A stretch of DNA of 64,000 bases from Pogonophryne albipinna. Its lineage: Eukaryota > Chordata > Actinopteri > Perciformes > Artedidraconidae. The position numbers were made by a program, and so were the translations under genes. The stretch lies in contig CM053246.1 of assembly GCA_028583405.1 (NCBI GenBank), positions 9,251,867-9,315,866 on the forward strand, in the 5' to 3' direction. Positions within the stretch are counted from its first letter, which is position 1, and each line of letters begins with the position of its first letter. Under the pieces are notes generated by a model that was not told the DNA's origin, did not search any database, and saw only the letters and a list, made by a program, of their open reading frames with translations. Shown piece after piece: positions 1-11,227 of the stretch.

Positions 1-199
1 TTTCTATAAATGAATCAAAAGAAATGGGGTCTACATAAACCCTAAAATCATCAATTGTCTTTTTCACATGGAGAAGTAACATAAATGCTTCAGAGTAAGA
101 CAGTTTTAAGTATTTTAAAAAGTTAGGTTTGAGTGACATGTGTTGGAAAGTAGTGAGCAGAATGGATAAATAAGATTATGCTGCAATAGCTTGTTCTGA

Positions 200-365
200 T
201 ATGAGGCCTGTACTACGAAGCCAGTTCAACAGACCCTGGATATGTTTGAGTTATCTGGCTTAACTAACCCTAACAAACGAGATCTCGCTAAGCGGTCCTA
301 CGACGCTGGTTTTCAACTTGATGAGTCACCACAATATAGACAAGCTTACTGACAGCTGAGCGTTA
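200..365. repeat. Possible MITE fragment with 'tactacgaagc' motif
   Basis: The segment holds the phrase CCTGTACTACGAAGCC near 207 and a related phrase GGTCCTACGACGCTGG near 294. Phrases of this kind occur in short palindromic DNA-transposon derivatives of fish genomes; I recall this type from Harbinger-like elements but cannot confirm it. No matching inverted terminus or TSD was found, so this is a fragment or an unbounded copy. It lies beside the DIRS-like gag relic, and the two may or may not belong together. Confidence 0.3.
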
Positions 366-436
366 TACTTCATGAGTGAACTCTAAATGATCATCTTATA
401 CAAATATGAAGAAGTTAAACTTTACACATCCATGCC

Positions 437-1111
437 TTAAATACTTAATCCAGGATAAAAGCAACTAAATTGCAACTGCAAGGTGCAGAAACCCAATACA
501 CGGGGGCTCCAAGGAGATCCTCTCGGTCCTTCCACACGTCCTAACCACACGTGACGCGACGCCACTGTGGCCAAGGACATCACCCGCCCCGCTGCGGCGG
601 CCACCCCATGGATCAGATTGTTCATCTGACCAATGCAGCGGTCCGGATAATCGCTCCCGTCCTGAGGCGGGAGGGCGGGGGTGTCCGTCTGAGGGGTAAT
701 CAGGGAGACACCCAACACGCCAAGATTATTAGCCGCAACCGCCATCTGTGTCCTGAGCCTGAATATTTTATCCAAATATTCTAGGGTATCTCGGTCCCGT
801 GACAGCGGGGGCAGAGGTTTCTTTCCCTCCGCCCAACCAGCTGCCTGCGGAAGCAGATGGGCCGCCAGGCTCTCGTCGAGGAGGGGCACACCGGGACACG
901 CCGTGTCCGAGCGGCCCTGCACCCTGTTGATACCTGCCATGGCTGCTATTGGGGCCTTCGTCCTCAATGGCTGCCGCCATGTCGCCTCCACACAATGCCA
1001 GATATCTGGCAACGGGGGCGAGACGAAGGCCGGATGCCCTGGGCCGTAAAACCCCTGTCGAAGGCGGCTTACTGGCCTCGGTGGCAGCGGTGGGGGGAGC
1101 GGTAGGCCCAC
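437..1111 (-). pseudogene. DIRS-order retrotransposon gag-like fragment
   Basis: A 224-codon minus-strand frame in a locally GC-rich block unlike its AT-rich surroundings. Residues around 70-125 (LLDESLAAHLLP, then a run of hydrophobic and alanine-rich turns) and a later segment RVMSLATVASRHVWLG resemble the capsid-like ORF of DIRS/Ngaro-type tyrosine-recombinase retrotransposons, where an '...RHLWL...' phrase is common. That link is family memory, not an alignment. The frame starts shortly after a stop that closes an acidic upstream frame (1312-1115, minus), so the original ORF probably ran from about 1340 and is broken. No reverse transcriptase, methylase or tyrosine recombinase is present nearby. 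It could instead be another repeat-derived ORF. Confidence 0.35.
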
Positions 1112-1114
1112 ACG

Positions 1115-1344
1115 CTACGCTGTCAGGGTCATCACCGCTGGGAAGTCCAGGCGCGCAGACCTGTGTGCTGGATCCTCCTGGCCGCAGGACCCGGAAGTAC
1201 CAGACAACGAGGCGTCCTCGTCGTCTTCCTCCCCCGTGAACGTGGCCACCCGGCCCCTCGGGATGGCGACCACGAATGGCACCTCGTCATCCTGTTCACC
1301 CATCTCCACCACCTCGAGGTACTGATCCTTATTATTCTATTCAA
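1115..1344 (-). pseudogene. Acidic N-terminal part of the DIRS-like ORF (probable)
   Basis: Minus-strand frame immediately upstream of the gag-like fragment, of the same elevated GC content. It contains an acidic run GEEDDEDASLSG and ends in a stop at 1115-1117, two to four bases before the downstream frame opens. The simplest reading is that this is the N-terminal part of the same broken ORF, separated by a frameshift or stop. I cannot exclude that it is non-coding. Confidence 0.25.
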
Positions 1345-2185
1345 AATGCATACCTTTTTCTACAAGGAGAACCCCTTTTAGGGTCTACCTACTACAAACA
1401 TAACACATCAGCTTTATTTATTTTTTGAAGATGATGCTGCAGTGTTGTTTAAAAGCCTGGCTCATTAGACACTCATGTATGCTAACGGAAGTATCATTGC
1501 GTCTCCTGGTGGCAAGACGAAGAAGAAGAAGTGAGTCGTTCCGGGGTTTGGTGCTGTACTTCATACATACTCAAACAATCCCAGGCAATTTGGTGAAATG
1601 TAGGCCACTTTTCCAACACTTCATGTCATGTGCACTTACGTGGCAGGAACAGAGGCGTACCCCACTGTTCTGCGCGACTGCTAAGAAGCTGTTGCATTGC
1701 ACCTGTTTTGTGTGGTTGAAAGGAGTGTTTCCTTTCAGGCTCTCTGTGTTTTTAGAGCTTTAAAACACCCCTCAGTGATGTCAACAGCATCTTCCTTTTT
1801 CAAATGGAAAAATAAGACACAAGGAGCTGACAGGAGTGCTCCCCAGTGGAAAACGCAGCCAGTGGAGGAGCTGTTTAGAGTAAATGTAATTCCGCTGTTT
1901 GCCATGGCTCTGTATAGCATTCCCCAGACTTCCCCCCCCCCCACCTCTCAGTTTATTGTTTGGACTTTGTTGTCTTCCTCTCTCCACCCTCTCCTCCCTC
2001 AGCTTGTTAATTTGACTCTTCCTTGTAGCGTTGTGTCGATGCCGTGTTGTCGTGCACTGCCTGCTGAGACAGCTTCAGCAAATCAAAGCCTCTGCCTCCT
2101 CATACATATATTGCTCCGAATTCTCTCATGTAGCATGTTACTGAATGTTTGGATATGTATGTCTGTGTGGGTTGTCTATATGTGC
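1345..2185. other. No recognised feature
   Basis: Mixed-composition sequence. Open frames at 1425-1763 and 1697-2233 are low complexity, lack recognisable domains and have no supporting context. I see no TSD-bounded element. Confidence 0.5.
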
Positions 2186-2830
2186 ATTCCAACCCAGTCT
2201 CACGGCATCTCGTGTTATAGTCACAACATTTAATCTATTGATTCGTGTTCACCAACACGATTTTCCCCTTTTTTTCGTGTCACACAGAACGATTTTAAAA
2301 GCAATGTATTTCTATTGGTAGTATGTTTCGTGCCTGCAGCACGTCTTTTTGTCCGGTCGGGTCTTAGAAGACCGGAAGCTGTGGGGTTCATAAAAACATG
2401 TTCTTACTCAATATCAAGCCACGATTATTGTTTTTATTTTAAATTGTATAATGTCGGACTTTTTTTGTCGTCTGTGAGGAAAATAAATGGGGCTCAGAGC
2501 CTCAGAATACTGAAATCTGTATTTTTTAAATCTTTTTTTCCTTCTAATTTGTTATTCTTTTCTAAATAACACACTGTTATTTACTCACCAATAACACACA
2601 ATTATCCTTGTTTTTATTTATTTGTTTAATTCCATAATCTCGGGCTTTTTTGGCGTCCGTCAGGAACTGAATTTCAAAATAAAAGTAACCGGAAACAGAC
2701 ATAGCATCATTGCCAATGAACGGATTACCCAAGATCCTCAGCTATGGTTTAAGCTCGCTGATTGGATGTTGTAGCCGCAATGCATGTAGGGATATGGTGT
2801 TCATGGCATATCAAATCCGAAAAACTTTTT
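2186..2830. repeat. Possible dispersed repeat, unclassified
   Basis: The block opens with CCAACCCAGTCTCACGG followed by alternating CACGA-type words (CAACACGATTTT, CGTGTCACACAGAACGATTT). The opening phrase is one I associate with repeats in cyprinid genomes. No second terminus or TSD could be found, so the boundaries are approximate and the assignment weak. Confidence 0.25.
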
Positions 2831-3176
2831 TTTAAAAAGAAAATACTTTATTCCGAGTGTTTTTGCTTTTCACCATATATGTAAACACGTATTTCCATTT
2901 GAGGGGGGAGTGATTAGAAAAATATGCATGAATAAAAAGAAAGAAAATGTTGAAAAAGGTGAAAAAAGGTAATATACACTTTTAAAGTCTTTGCTGGTGC
3001 CTCAAAGAGGAGCGAGACAGGTGATGAAAATAAATAAATAAATAAACAAGTTTCAATCTTTTTTTATATTGGATATGGTATGTTATTGGTTATGGCCATG
3101 TTCTTATGATTATTTAAATACAGTTATGTTTCATATGGGTGTTTCCATCAGTGACGTGCGTTGAGGTTCATGGCTA

Positions 3177-3381
3177 GTGAGGCACTGGCCATTTATTAAT
3201 GTCGAGTATACCTGCTGCTGCAGAGCCACTATTTCAAGTATACTACGTCATCGAGTGGCGCTGAATGCTGGGCATTTAACATGCATTTAAACAGTCCTTC
3301 GGCGCCACTCAATGACATAGTATACTTGAAATAGTGGCTCTGCAGCAGGTTTACTCGACATTGAGAAACGGCCACTGACTC
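3177..3381. repeat. Inverted repeat (hairpin) inside the 3149 hAT
   Basis: The left arm (3177 to about 3262) and right arm (about 3300-3381) are near-complementary over roughly 75-80 bp. Both contain the GTATAC, CAGAGCCAC and GGCGC words in mirrored order. The intervening loop is about 37 bp. Such a structure would fold strongly as single-stranded DNA or RNA. Confidence 0.85.
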
Positions 3382-3941
3382 TTTCAGAGTCAGATTTACA
3401 AATATTATATTTTGACCTTCATCGAAATATTCTGTTATTTTCAAAAGCTTTTTTAGTCTGATGCTTCGATTAATTCAAAACAGACCGTTCAACAAAAGTA
3501 TACCCAAAATCTAAATATTGGATTGTTCTCTCTTAGTAAGATCCCATTTTCATTACAATAGTGGTCTTACCTTGACTTGAAGATGAAGTCCATGCTATCC
3601 TTCTGGACAACAATCTTTATTACTTTTTTGTAAAAGTCCTCCTTATCTTCCTCTAGTTTCAAAAGTCTAGCTTGTTGTTTTCGTCTACCGTCTCTGCGTA
3701 GAATAACAGTAGCAACAAGAACCTGTGGGCTCACTTGCGCCCCCTTCAGTGCAGCAGAGGTTATGGCTGCCTTCCCTGGTGCTTTTCATTGCCGTTGTAT
3801 GATGAGACCAGCGAGCCTAAATATCATATATACGTGAAATAAGTTATTTAGAGACTATGGATGGCGAGGACACATGTAATAAAGGGATCTACAAACATTA
3901 CATTTGTGACCTACAGTGAGATGGTAACAGGCATGCGCTTA

Positions 3942-4052
3942 GCGCCCGCGCTCCAGCCAGTTTCTGTGGGGTAACGCATCTGAGGTGAGGCAGAGATTAG
4001 CTCTGCCTCACCTCAGATGCGTCACCCCACAGAAACTGGCTGGAGCGTGGGC
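3942..4052. repeat. Near-perfect palindrome inside the 3149 hAT
   Basis: Arms of about 52 bp (3942-3995 and 4001-4052) surround a loop of about 5 bp. The left arm contains CTCCAGCCAGTTTCTGTGGG and the right arm its complement. A further diverged direct copy of the left arm begins near 4087. Confidence 0.88.
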
Positions 4053-4424
4053 ACAAAAGAAGTGCTCGCGCTAAATTAGTGTCCTCGCTCCAGCCAGTTA
4101 CTGTAGGGTTACGTGAGGCAGAGCTCGTCCCTGCCTCACATCTTCATCGCTCTCATGCCTAGTTGTAGCGGAGCTCGGCAAATTTGCCGATTTTGACAAT
4201 AAAAAGCGATTGGAATCATACAGAAATCACAATTACGACACAGATCAGTGGAGACATTTTATTATTATTATTATTATTTAGTTTTTCTTTAGTCTTTTTT
4301 CCGTTACATTGGAGTATGACAGGTGAGGCTCTGCTTCCCCTGCCTCCCCTGACTGCACGTAGCTGGTTTCCATAGATCTAGTCTCTTTATTTTCCCCTCA
4401 AAGTCCACCAGATTGATGCATTTA

Positions 4425-4545
4425 ACTCCAAAATTAAAAAAACATATCTTACCGTGGGAGCATGCCCCCGGACCCCCCTAGAGGATTGGAGGTCCATCCC
4501 CACTGAAAATATGTTCACATAGAATAGGTTCCCAAATACATTTGC
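4425..4545. repeat. Dispersed repeat with GGGAGCATGCCCCCGGAC core, copy 1
   Basis: The segment contains GGGAGCATGCCCCCGGACCC followed by CTAGAGG and, 50 bases on, TATGTTCACATAGAATAGG. The same order recurs at 59098-59215 (plus) and, reverse-complemented, at about 53085-53215. Three copies in 64 kb show a dispersed family. I do not know its class; it may be the interior of an old hAT element. Confidence 0.6.
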
Positions 4546-4549
4546 AAAT

Positions 4550-5914
4550 TTTTTAAATAGTAACCCCTGTCCATGTTTATTTTTGGGTAGTAGATTTAAA
4601 CTATAGGGCTATCACTATGGGCAGTAACGCTGTAAATATTGACAAATAAATCTAGCAAAATGGCACAAAAAAACTGGTAGTCGTCTGGCTGAGTGTATAA
4701 TGTTTGAGTGTGTGCGCACGCGTTAGTTTTAAAGACCCCCATAGAGCTCAGTTTATAACTCAAACCCTGATTGTGATGCAGCAAACATTGAGAAAGGTTG
4801 AAAAATGATTGGTTGAAAAGGTTGAAATTAGTTATTGAGTGTTATTATGAATGCAGACTTATTCAAATCTGAGCTGTAAAACAAAAAAATAATTATAGTC
4901 TTGACAGCGAGACAATGGCAAAATAATATATATTGAATTGATTATACTCGCGTATAAAAAGTGTTAGGCAGCATTGTTAGTGGTGCAGATGCTGATCTTG
5001 GACATGTTTCCATCCATAATAACAACAGGGCATCATGCCTAAAATATATGCCATGTTCCAGACTAGTGATATAGCCGATCACTAGAGGGAAATGGAAACT
5101 GTGTTCTCCCTTTGTGGAAAAAGAGAAAATAATTGTTTCTGGCACATTTGACTTATCGGAGGCAGCGTGTTTTTTGCCAAGTTGATGCCCCTGGTAGTGA
5201 GGCAATTTCCTCTATCCTTTGAATGTAGCTGCCATGTGTGTGGTTTTCTGTTCATTTATTTCCATATCCCCTCGCTGTGTTCGACAATTGAGAACTGCTG
5301 GCCATCAGTTTGTGACTGCTATCTGTACGTGGTCTCTTTGATAATTTACACCACTGGCAATGGTATAATTGTGTTAACCTTTATCATGATGCACCTCTTT
5401 CCAAGCGTTCTCTGATGTATCCAAACAGATACTGTTCAAACGACTTCACTGTTCTCATTTCTGAACTGGTTGACAGGTTTGTTATTTAGAAACCTATGTT
5501 GGAATCAAATGAGCCCAATGCATTGTGACTGGCATATTGATTTAAATACAAGGTTGCTACAAGACATGTTTACCGATGGTTCATTTTAATAGAGGAAAAG
5601 AAGTTCCTCTGAAGAACTTCAGAACATGTGATTTAAGCATCTCTGCTATCATTTGCTCTGATGAAGGAAAAACACAATAGCTGATTGTGTAGTCTCAACT
5701 GCATTTCCTAGAATTACATTGGATACTAATACTTTTTTTGCCAAATAGATTTTGGCTGAAACGTAGTTTCTGTATTGATTATTTTCACGGCCAACAGATT
5801 TTTCTCCCAATCCAGAAAGTTTAACATTCTCGAACCACAAATAAAACAGTTTGAGTTTAACAAGTCCAGGACTTTCACATTGGAAAACAGCAGGGTTGGT
5901 GACATGCAAAATGT
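4550..5914. other. No recognised feature
   Basis: AT-rich unique-looking sequence between two hAT-related repeats. Short open frames are present but none shows a domain or a codon pattern I can support. Confidence 0.5.
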
Positions 5915-5922
5915 ATAATTAG

Positions 5923-6758
5923 TAAGGCTGTCAAGTTAACGCAAACATTTTTTAACGCCACTCATTATTTTAACGCAATTAATGCATGTGTATTTTTTGT
6001 CGAGTTTAAAATACCATCTACAAGCTGATGCTGACAGCCCCGCTCCTGCTGCCCGCTTGCGGCAGACCACACTTCCATGGTCACCGGCAAGCCCGGACTG
6101 GCCATCGGGAGGACCGGGAGGGTGTGTGTATGTGTGGCGCGAGCGAGCGAGAGAACGGGCACACCTTACGTGTATTGTTGTTGTTGTTAGCATCTGGTGC
6201 TAGCTAGCTGCGCTAACGGATATAAGGAGCTGTTTCAATGAAAACAGAGGAGTGACATTTCGCCGACAACTGCGCCGAGCACTTGACTTTATGCAGGAAG
6301 CCAGACAGTGGGACGTTGTACGAAAAGTCAGCACACTCAGCACGGATAGTGCGCGCAACATTATTGCAGCGTCCAGGCAGCTCCCGTTCGAGCATATGCC
6401 TTGAGTTGCACATAGCTCCAACGATCCATCACAGTGTCTCTCTATACACACACACACACACACTTTGTATTGTATTATTGTATTGTATGAGAGAGGTTCC
6501 AGGTTGAATTGAGGCGAATATTTGTAATGTTCAGAGGTTGTTGTGTTTAATATTCATGAGAATATTTGTCATTGTTCAAATGATAATAAACAAACATTTG
6601 CATAAAGCATATTTTTCCACTCATATGTTGATAAGAGTATTAAAAACTTTAAAAATATCCCTCTAAGGTACATTTAGAACAGATAAAACATTTGCGATTA
6701 ATCTCGATTAACTATGTACAATCATGCGATTAAATATTTTAATCGACTGAGAGCCCTA
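5923..6758. mobile_element. Non-autonomous hAT transposon, 8-bp TSD ATAATTAG
   Basis: An 836-bp element between exact 8-bp repeats ATAATTAG at 5915-5922 and 6759-6766. The left end reads TAAGGCTGTCAAGTTAA and the complement of the right end TAGGGCTCTCAGTCGA. It is rich in TTAACGC/GATTAA words near both ends. It belongs to the same broad group as the element at 40821-41868 (TAGTGCTGTCAAA...). No transposase remains. A 65-bp interior stretch (6173-6238) recurs at 58068-58128. Confidence 0.88.
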
Positions 6759-6766
6759 ATAATTAG

Positions 6767-7217
6767 ACCAGCCTTACTCTGCCTCTGGTTGGCTTACCCT
6801 GACAATGTTACCCTTATGTCACCAATATAACTCCTAGTGTTTTAACCTAACTATACCAACCAAAAAAAGGAATTAGTGGAGCTTAGTGTGGCATGACCTT
6901 ATCAGTGGGGAAAAATCCAACAACATTCTGTGGAATAACTAACCAGGTTCTTACTTTTCGATGCACAGTGATCGTGTTTTTTCAAAAATAATCTCTTGTG
7001 GTTTTCGGGATGTTCTGCTGTGAAACAAATGGCCTTTTTGTCGAATAAGACATTTTTAGGAATGTCAAACTTTAGAATCTCTTGTCCATCCCAAATGGGC
7101 AGTTTGCATTCTGAATATTTAATTCACTTACGGGTAGGTAAAAGGTGATGGCTAACGCAACTTCAAAATAGTGTGGTCATGGCAAGTTCACTATTATTCC
7201 ATTATCTATAGGGTTAG
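6767..7217. other. No recognised feature
   Basis: AT-rich sequence between the hAT element and the TTAA element. No ORF with a domain, no inverted repeat and no TSD pair seen. Confidence 0.5.
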
Positions 7218-7221
7218 TTAA

Positions 7222-7602
7222 AGGTGGGATAGGTAAGTTTGAGAAACCGGCTCGAGATACACTTTTTGTTATATTCCATGGAATGCTCTTAACATCCCAA
7301 TAGCAATGAATATCTGAAGTGCTTTGACAAAAAACCATAAAAAAATGTCATCTGTGGAAGCCGTGGTACTGTAAAAAGCACGACCAATCATTTTAGCCGG
7401 CCCGGCTAAAATAACTGGATGGCCTACCTGCCTGTCAGCCTTCCATCTGTGCACAAACTTATCTCGTGCCCTCATTGGTCATGTGCGCATTCGTGTGTGT
7501 TGGAGGAGGGGCTCTGTAAGGAAGTGGCAGATTTTTTCCGGCTGTGTATTTTCAAATTCTAGCGCACTCGAGCTGGTTTCTCCAAAATTACCTACCCCAC
7601 CT
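7222..7602. mobile_element. TTAA-specific MITE with AGGTGGG...CCCACCT ends
   Basis: A 381-bp element flanked by TTAA at 7218-7221 and 7603-7606. The terminal inverted repeats are long: AGGTGGGATAGGTAAGTTTG at the left against AGGTGGGGTAGGTAATTTTG from the right, and both continue into AGAAACC(G/A)GCTCGAG. TTAA target choice fits Kolobok- or piggyBac-type transposases; the AGG...CCT termini are shared with the larger element at 42862-45939. It lies four bases upstream of the L2 copy that starts at 7611. Confidence 0.82.
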
Positions 7603-7610
7603 TTAAAGGG

Positions 7611-9843
7611 TTAATTCAAAAATTAAAAATGTTATAGATGCCATTGCTCCAACTAAGGTAAAGGAAGTGTCTGTTAAGAAAATATCTCCATGGAGAAAGG
7701 CCATGACCGTGAAAACAGAAAAAAGAGTATGTCGAAAGGCTGAACGCAGGTGGCGAAAAACAAATCTCCAGGTTCACTTTGAAATCTATAAAGAGAGACT
7801 TGGCCTTTATAATTTGGAATTGAAAAACGCACGACAATCGTTCTTCTCTGACATCATTACCAAAAACAAAAACAACGCACGTGCCTTATTTGCTACCGTC
7901 GACAGACTAACTAACCCCCCAGTGTCAGTAGCCTCTGAATTTCTATCCACCAGGGCGTGCAATGATTTTGCCTCCTTTTTCACTGACAAAATTCAGAAAA
8001 TCAGACAAGCAGTCAGTGCCTCTGCATCAGGAACAGCAAATGTGTTGTCTCTGTGTCCACTTAACATCAATTCAAACACCATGACACAATTCCATCAGAT
8101 TAATGATAAAAACCTAGAGGACATTATACAACTTCTGAAATCCTCCTCCTGCTGCCTTGATATTATTCCAACAGGATTTTTCAAAGATGTTTTGCCTTGC
8201 ATGGCCTCAGATCTACTTCATATAGTAAACAAATCTCTTCACACAGGTATTTTTCCACAGGCCCTGAAAACTGCAGTCATTAAACCGCTCTTAAAAAAGA
8301 ATAATCTAGATGCTTCAGTAATGAACAATTACAGGCCCATATCAAACCTCCCATTTCTAGGTAAAATCATTGAAAAAGTTGTTTTTCAACAGTTGAGTAA
8401 TTTCTTGCATTTAAATAACTGTTTGGATGTGTTCCAGTCAGGCTTTCGTCCAAACCACAGCACTGAGACTGCTCTTGTAAAGGTCTTTAATGACATCCAC
8501 TTAAACACAGACAGTGGCAGAACTTCAGTGTTAGTATTATTAGATCTCAGTGCTGCGTTTGACACTGTTGACCACAACATATTACTAGACCGACTGGAAA
8601 ACTGGGTGGGACTTTCGGAAACAGTTCTAAATTGGTTTGAATCCTACTTAAAGGACAGAAACAACTTTGTTTCTATAGGTAAATACACATCTGAGTTGAC
8701 AAATATGACATGTGGGGTACCTCAAGGCTCCATCTTGGGGCCTCTTCTCTTTAACGTCTACATGCTACCACTGGCTCAGATAATGAAGAACAACAAAATA
8801 AGTTACCATCGCTATGCGGATGACACTCAAATTTATGTAACAATTTCACCAGGAGACTATGCTCCAATTCAAACACTGAGTAAGTGCATTGAAAAAATCA
8901 ATGACTGGATGTGTCAGAACTTTCTCCAATTAAACAAAGATAAAACTGAGGTAATGGTTTTTGGAGCCAAGGCAGAACGTATAAAAGTTAGCGCTGAGCT
9001 TCAGTCTGCAATGTTCAAAACAACAGATAAAGCCAGAAATCTAGGTGTAGTCATGGACTCTGACCTGAGTTTCAACAGTCATATTAAAACAGTTACTAAA
9101 TCAGCCTACTATCACCTAAAGAATATATCTAGGGTTAAAAGACTAATGTCACAGCAGGATTTGGAAAAACTTGTCCATGCTTTTATCTTCAGTAGACTCG
9201 ACTACTGTAATGGTGTCTTCACAGGTCTCACTAAAAAATATATTAGAAAGCTGCAGCTGATTCAGAACGCCGCTGCTCGAGTCCTCAATAACACTAAGAA
9301 AGTGGATCACATCACTCCTGTTCTAAAGTCTTTACACTGGCTTCCTGTGTGTCAAAGAATAGATTTCAAAATACTGCTGCTGGTTTATAAAGCACTGAAT
9401 GGTTTAGGCCCAAAATACATTTCTGACCTCCTGCTAAATTATGAACCATCCAGATCTCTCAGGTCTTCAGGGACTGGTCAGCTTTCTGTCCCCAGAGTCA
9501 GAACTAAACATGGAGAAGCAGCGTTTAGTTATTATGCTCCAAATATCTGGAACAAACTCCCAGAAACCTGCAGGTCCGCTGCAACTCTGACTACTTTTAA
9601 ATCCAGGCTGAAGACTTTTCTTTTTGTCGCTGCTTTTAATTGAACTATTCATATCTTAGACTGCACTGTAACTTTTATCCATGTATTTTTTTTTCTTTTA
9701 ATGTTTATTTTATTCGCTTTTCTTTTTAATGACTGATTTTAAATGCCATTTTCTTAATGTCTTTCATTTTTTGTAAAGCACTTTGAATTGCCTTGTGTTG
9801 AAAAGTGCTATATAAATAAACTTGCCTTGCCTTGCCTTGCCTT
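7611..9843 (+). mobile_element. L2-clade LINE, 5'-truncated copy A
   Basis: A 2.2-kb fragment matching the second half of the fuller L2 copy at 27686-38255. It starts at the phrase TTAATTCAAAAATTAAAAATG, between the endonuclease and reverse transcriptase coding parts, and runs through the 3' UTR to a short tandem tail (TTGCC)n ending near 9843. The AAAGTGCTATATAAATAAA phrase before the tail is typical of fish L2 3' ends. 5' truncation is the normal outcome of incomplete target-primed reverse transcription. No clear TSD could be assigned. Confidence 0.88.
7667..9643 (+). pseudogene. L2 reverse transcriptase, long open frame lacking endonuclease
   Basis: An uninterrupted 658-codon frame covering the linker, reverse transcriptase and C-terminal region of L2 ORF2. 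Recognisable motifs are [16 protein letters not shown] (fingers/palm), [14 protein letters not shown], and the catalytic YADD at residues 383-386, followed by the conserved thumb segment [12 protein letters not shown]. The AP-type endonuclease is missing because of 5' truncation, and the listed ATG is only the first internal methionine. The copy cannot mobilise itself although its frame is open, which suggests it is fairly young. Amino-acid differences from the 36453-38045 copy are few. Confidence 0.85.
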
Positions 9844-10300
9844 AAGGAAAGATTGAGTTCCTGATCAATTTAAGTTCTGTGACAGCATGTGTTCTGTATG
9901 AATAACATAGGGCTAGGGTTAGCCCATACCCATCACACTTGCATCGAGTTGCCGATAATACATCCATAAAAAAGTGGGATTGATGTTGGCATAGGAAAAA
10001 ACTTTTCAATTTTATCTTGCTAAAAACACAATCTAGGTGTTTTTTGTTTCAAATTAGTCCTTTTGACCCACTGTTTTCAGCTAAAGGGCTCTTAACACAA
10101 GTGAAGACTAGCTGATGTGGAACAAAGTGGAACATTTCACAAGTAAAGAGCGAGATATTTTTCTCAGGTGGTTGGTACCAAAAACAGCTCAAAGATAAAA
10201 GAGAATGAATATTGGACTTACATTCACAACTTCTGTATGTAAAAGTCAGATAACCATCCACATCCATGATCTCCAAACCATAACAATCTGCCTCACTACA
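9844..10300. other. No recognised feature
   Basis: AT-rich spacer between the L2 tail and the Tc1 element. Nothing supportable beyond short open frames. Confidence 0.5.
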
Positions 10301-10302
10301 TA

Positions 10303-11227
10303 CAGTTGCAAGAAAAAGTATGTGAACCCTTTGGAATTACCTGGATTTCTGCATAAGTTGGTCATAAAATGTGTTCTGATCTTCATCTAAGTCACAACAA
10401 TAGACAAACACAGTCTGCTTAAACTAATACCACACAAACAATGATATGTTTTCATGTTTTTATTGAACACACCATGTAAACATTCACAGTGCAGGGTGGA
10501 AAAAGTATGTGAACCCCTAGGCTAAAGACTTCTTCAAGAGCTAATTGGAGTCAGGAGTCAGCCAACCTGGAGTCCAATCAATGAGACGAGATTGGAGATG
10601 TTGGTTAAAGCTGCCCTGCCCTATAAAAAATACACACCAGTTTTGAATTTGCTATTCTTAAGAAGCATTGCCAGATGTGAACCATGCCTCGCACAAAAGA
10701 GCTCTCAGAAGACCTACGATTAAGAATTGTTGACTTGCATAAAGCTGGAAAGGGTTACAAAAGTATCTCTAAAAGCCTTGATGTTCATCAGTCCACGGTA
10801 AGACAAATTGTCTATAAATGGAGAAAGTTCAGCACTGTTGCTACTCTCCCTAGGAGTGGCCGTCCTGTAAAGATGACTGCAAGAGCACAGCGCAGAATGC
10901 TCAATGAGGTGAAGAAGAATCCTAGAGTGTCAGCGAGAGACTTAAAGAAATCTCTGGCACATGCTAACATATCTGTTGACGAATCTACGATACGTAAAAC
11001 ACTGAACAAGAATGGAGTTCATGGGAGGACACCACGGAGGAAGCCACTGCTGTCCAGAAAAAACATTGCTGCACGTTTGAAGTTTGCAAAAGAGCACCTG
11101 GATGTTCCACAGCACTACTGGCAAAATATTCTGTGGACAGATGAAACCAAAGTTGAGTTGTTTGGAAGGAACACACAACGCTATGTGTGGAGAATCCAAA
11201 GGGTTCACATACTTTTTCTTGCAACTG
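10303..11227 (+). mobile_element. Tc1-like transposon, internally deleted
   Basis: The element is bounded by TA dinucleotides (10301-10302 and 11228-11229). The inverted termini are CAGTTGCAAGAAAAAGTATG on the left and its complement on the right, continuing into TGAACCCTTTGG. It is 925 bp long against roughly 1.5 kb for intact fish Tc1 elements, because the second half of the transposase gene is gone while both ends are kept. A second copy of the GTATGTGAACCCC phrase near 10506 shows the inner repeat of the left end. Confidence 0.9.

Larger units (their letters stand above)
3149..4365. mobile_element. Non-autonomous hAT transposon, 8-bp TSD GTTTCCAT
   Basis: A 1217-bp element bounded by exact 8-bp direct repeats GTTTCCAT at 3141-3148 and 4366-4373. 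The termini are imperfect inverted repeats: the left end reads CAGTGACGTGCGTTGAGG and the complement of the right end reads CAGCTACGTGCAGTCAGG. An 8-bp TSD with CAG-type termini is the hAT signature. No transposase frame remains. The interior contains two separate palindromes (3177-3381 and 3942-4052) plus a third partial copy of the second arm near 4081-4130. Confidence 0.88.

Noticed and set aside
1425..2233. Overlapping plus-strand frames of 112 and 178 codons
   Set aside because: No domain, heavy low-complexity content and no supporting context. Chance open frames are more likely.
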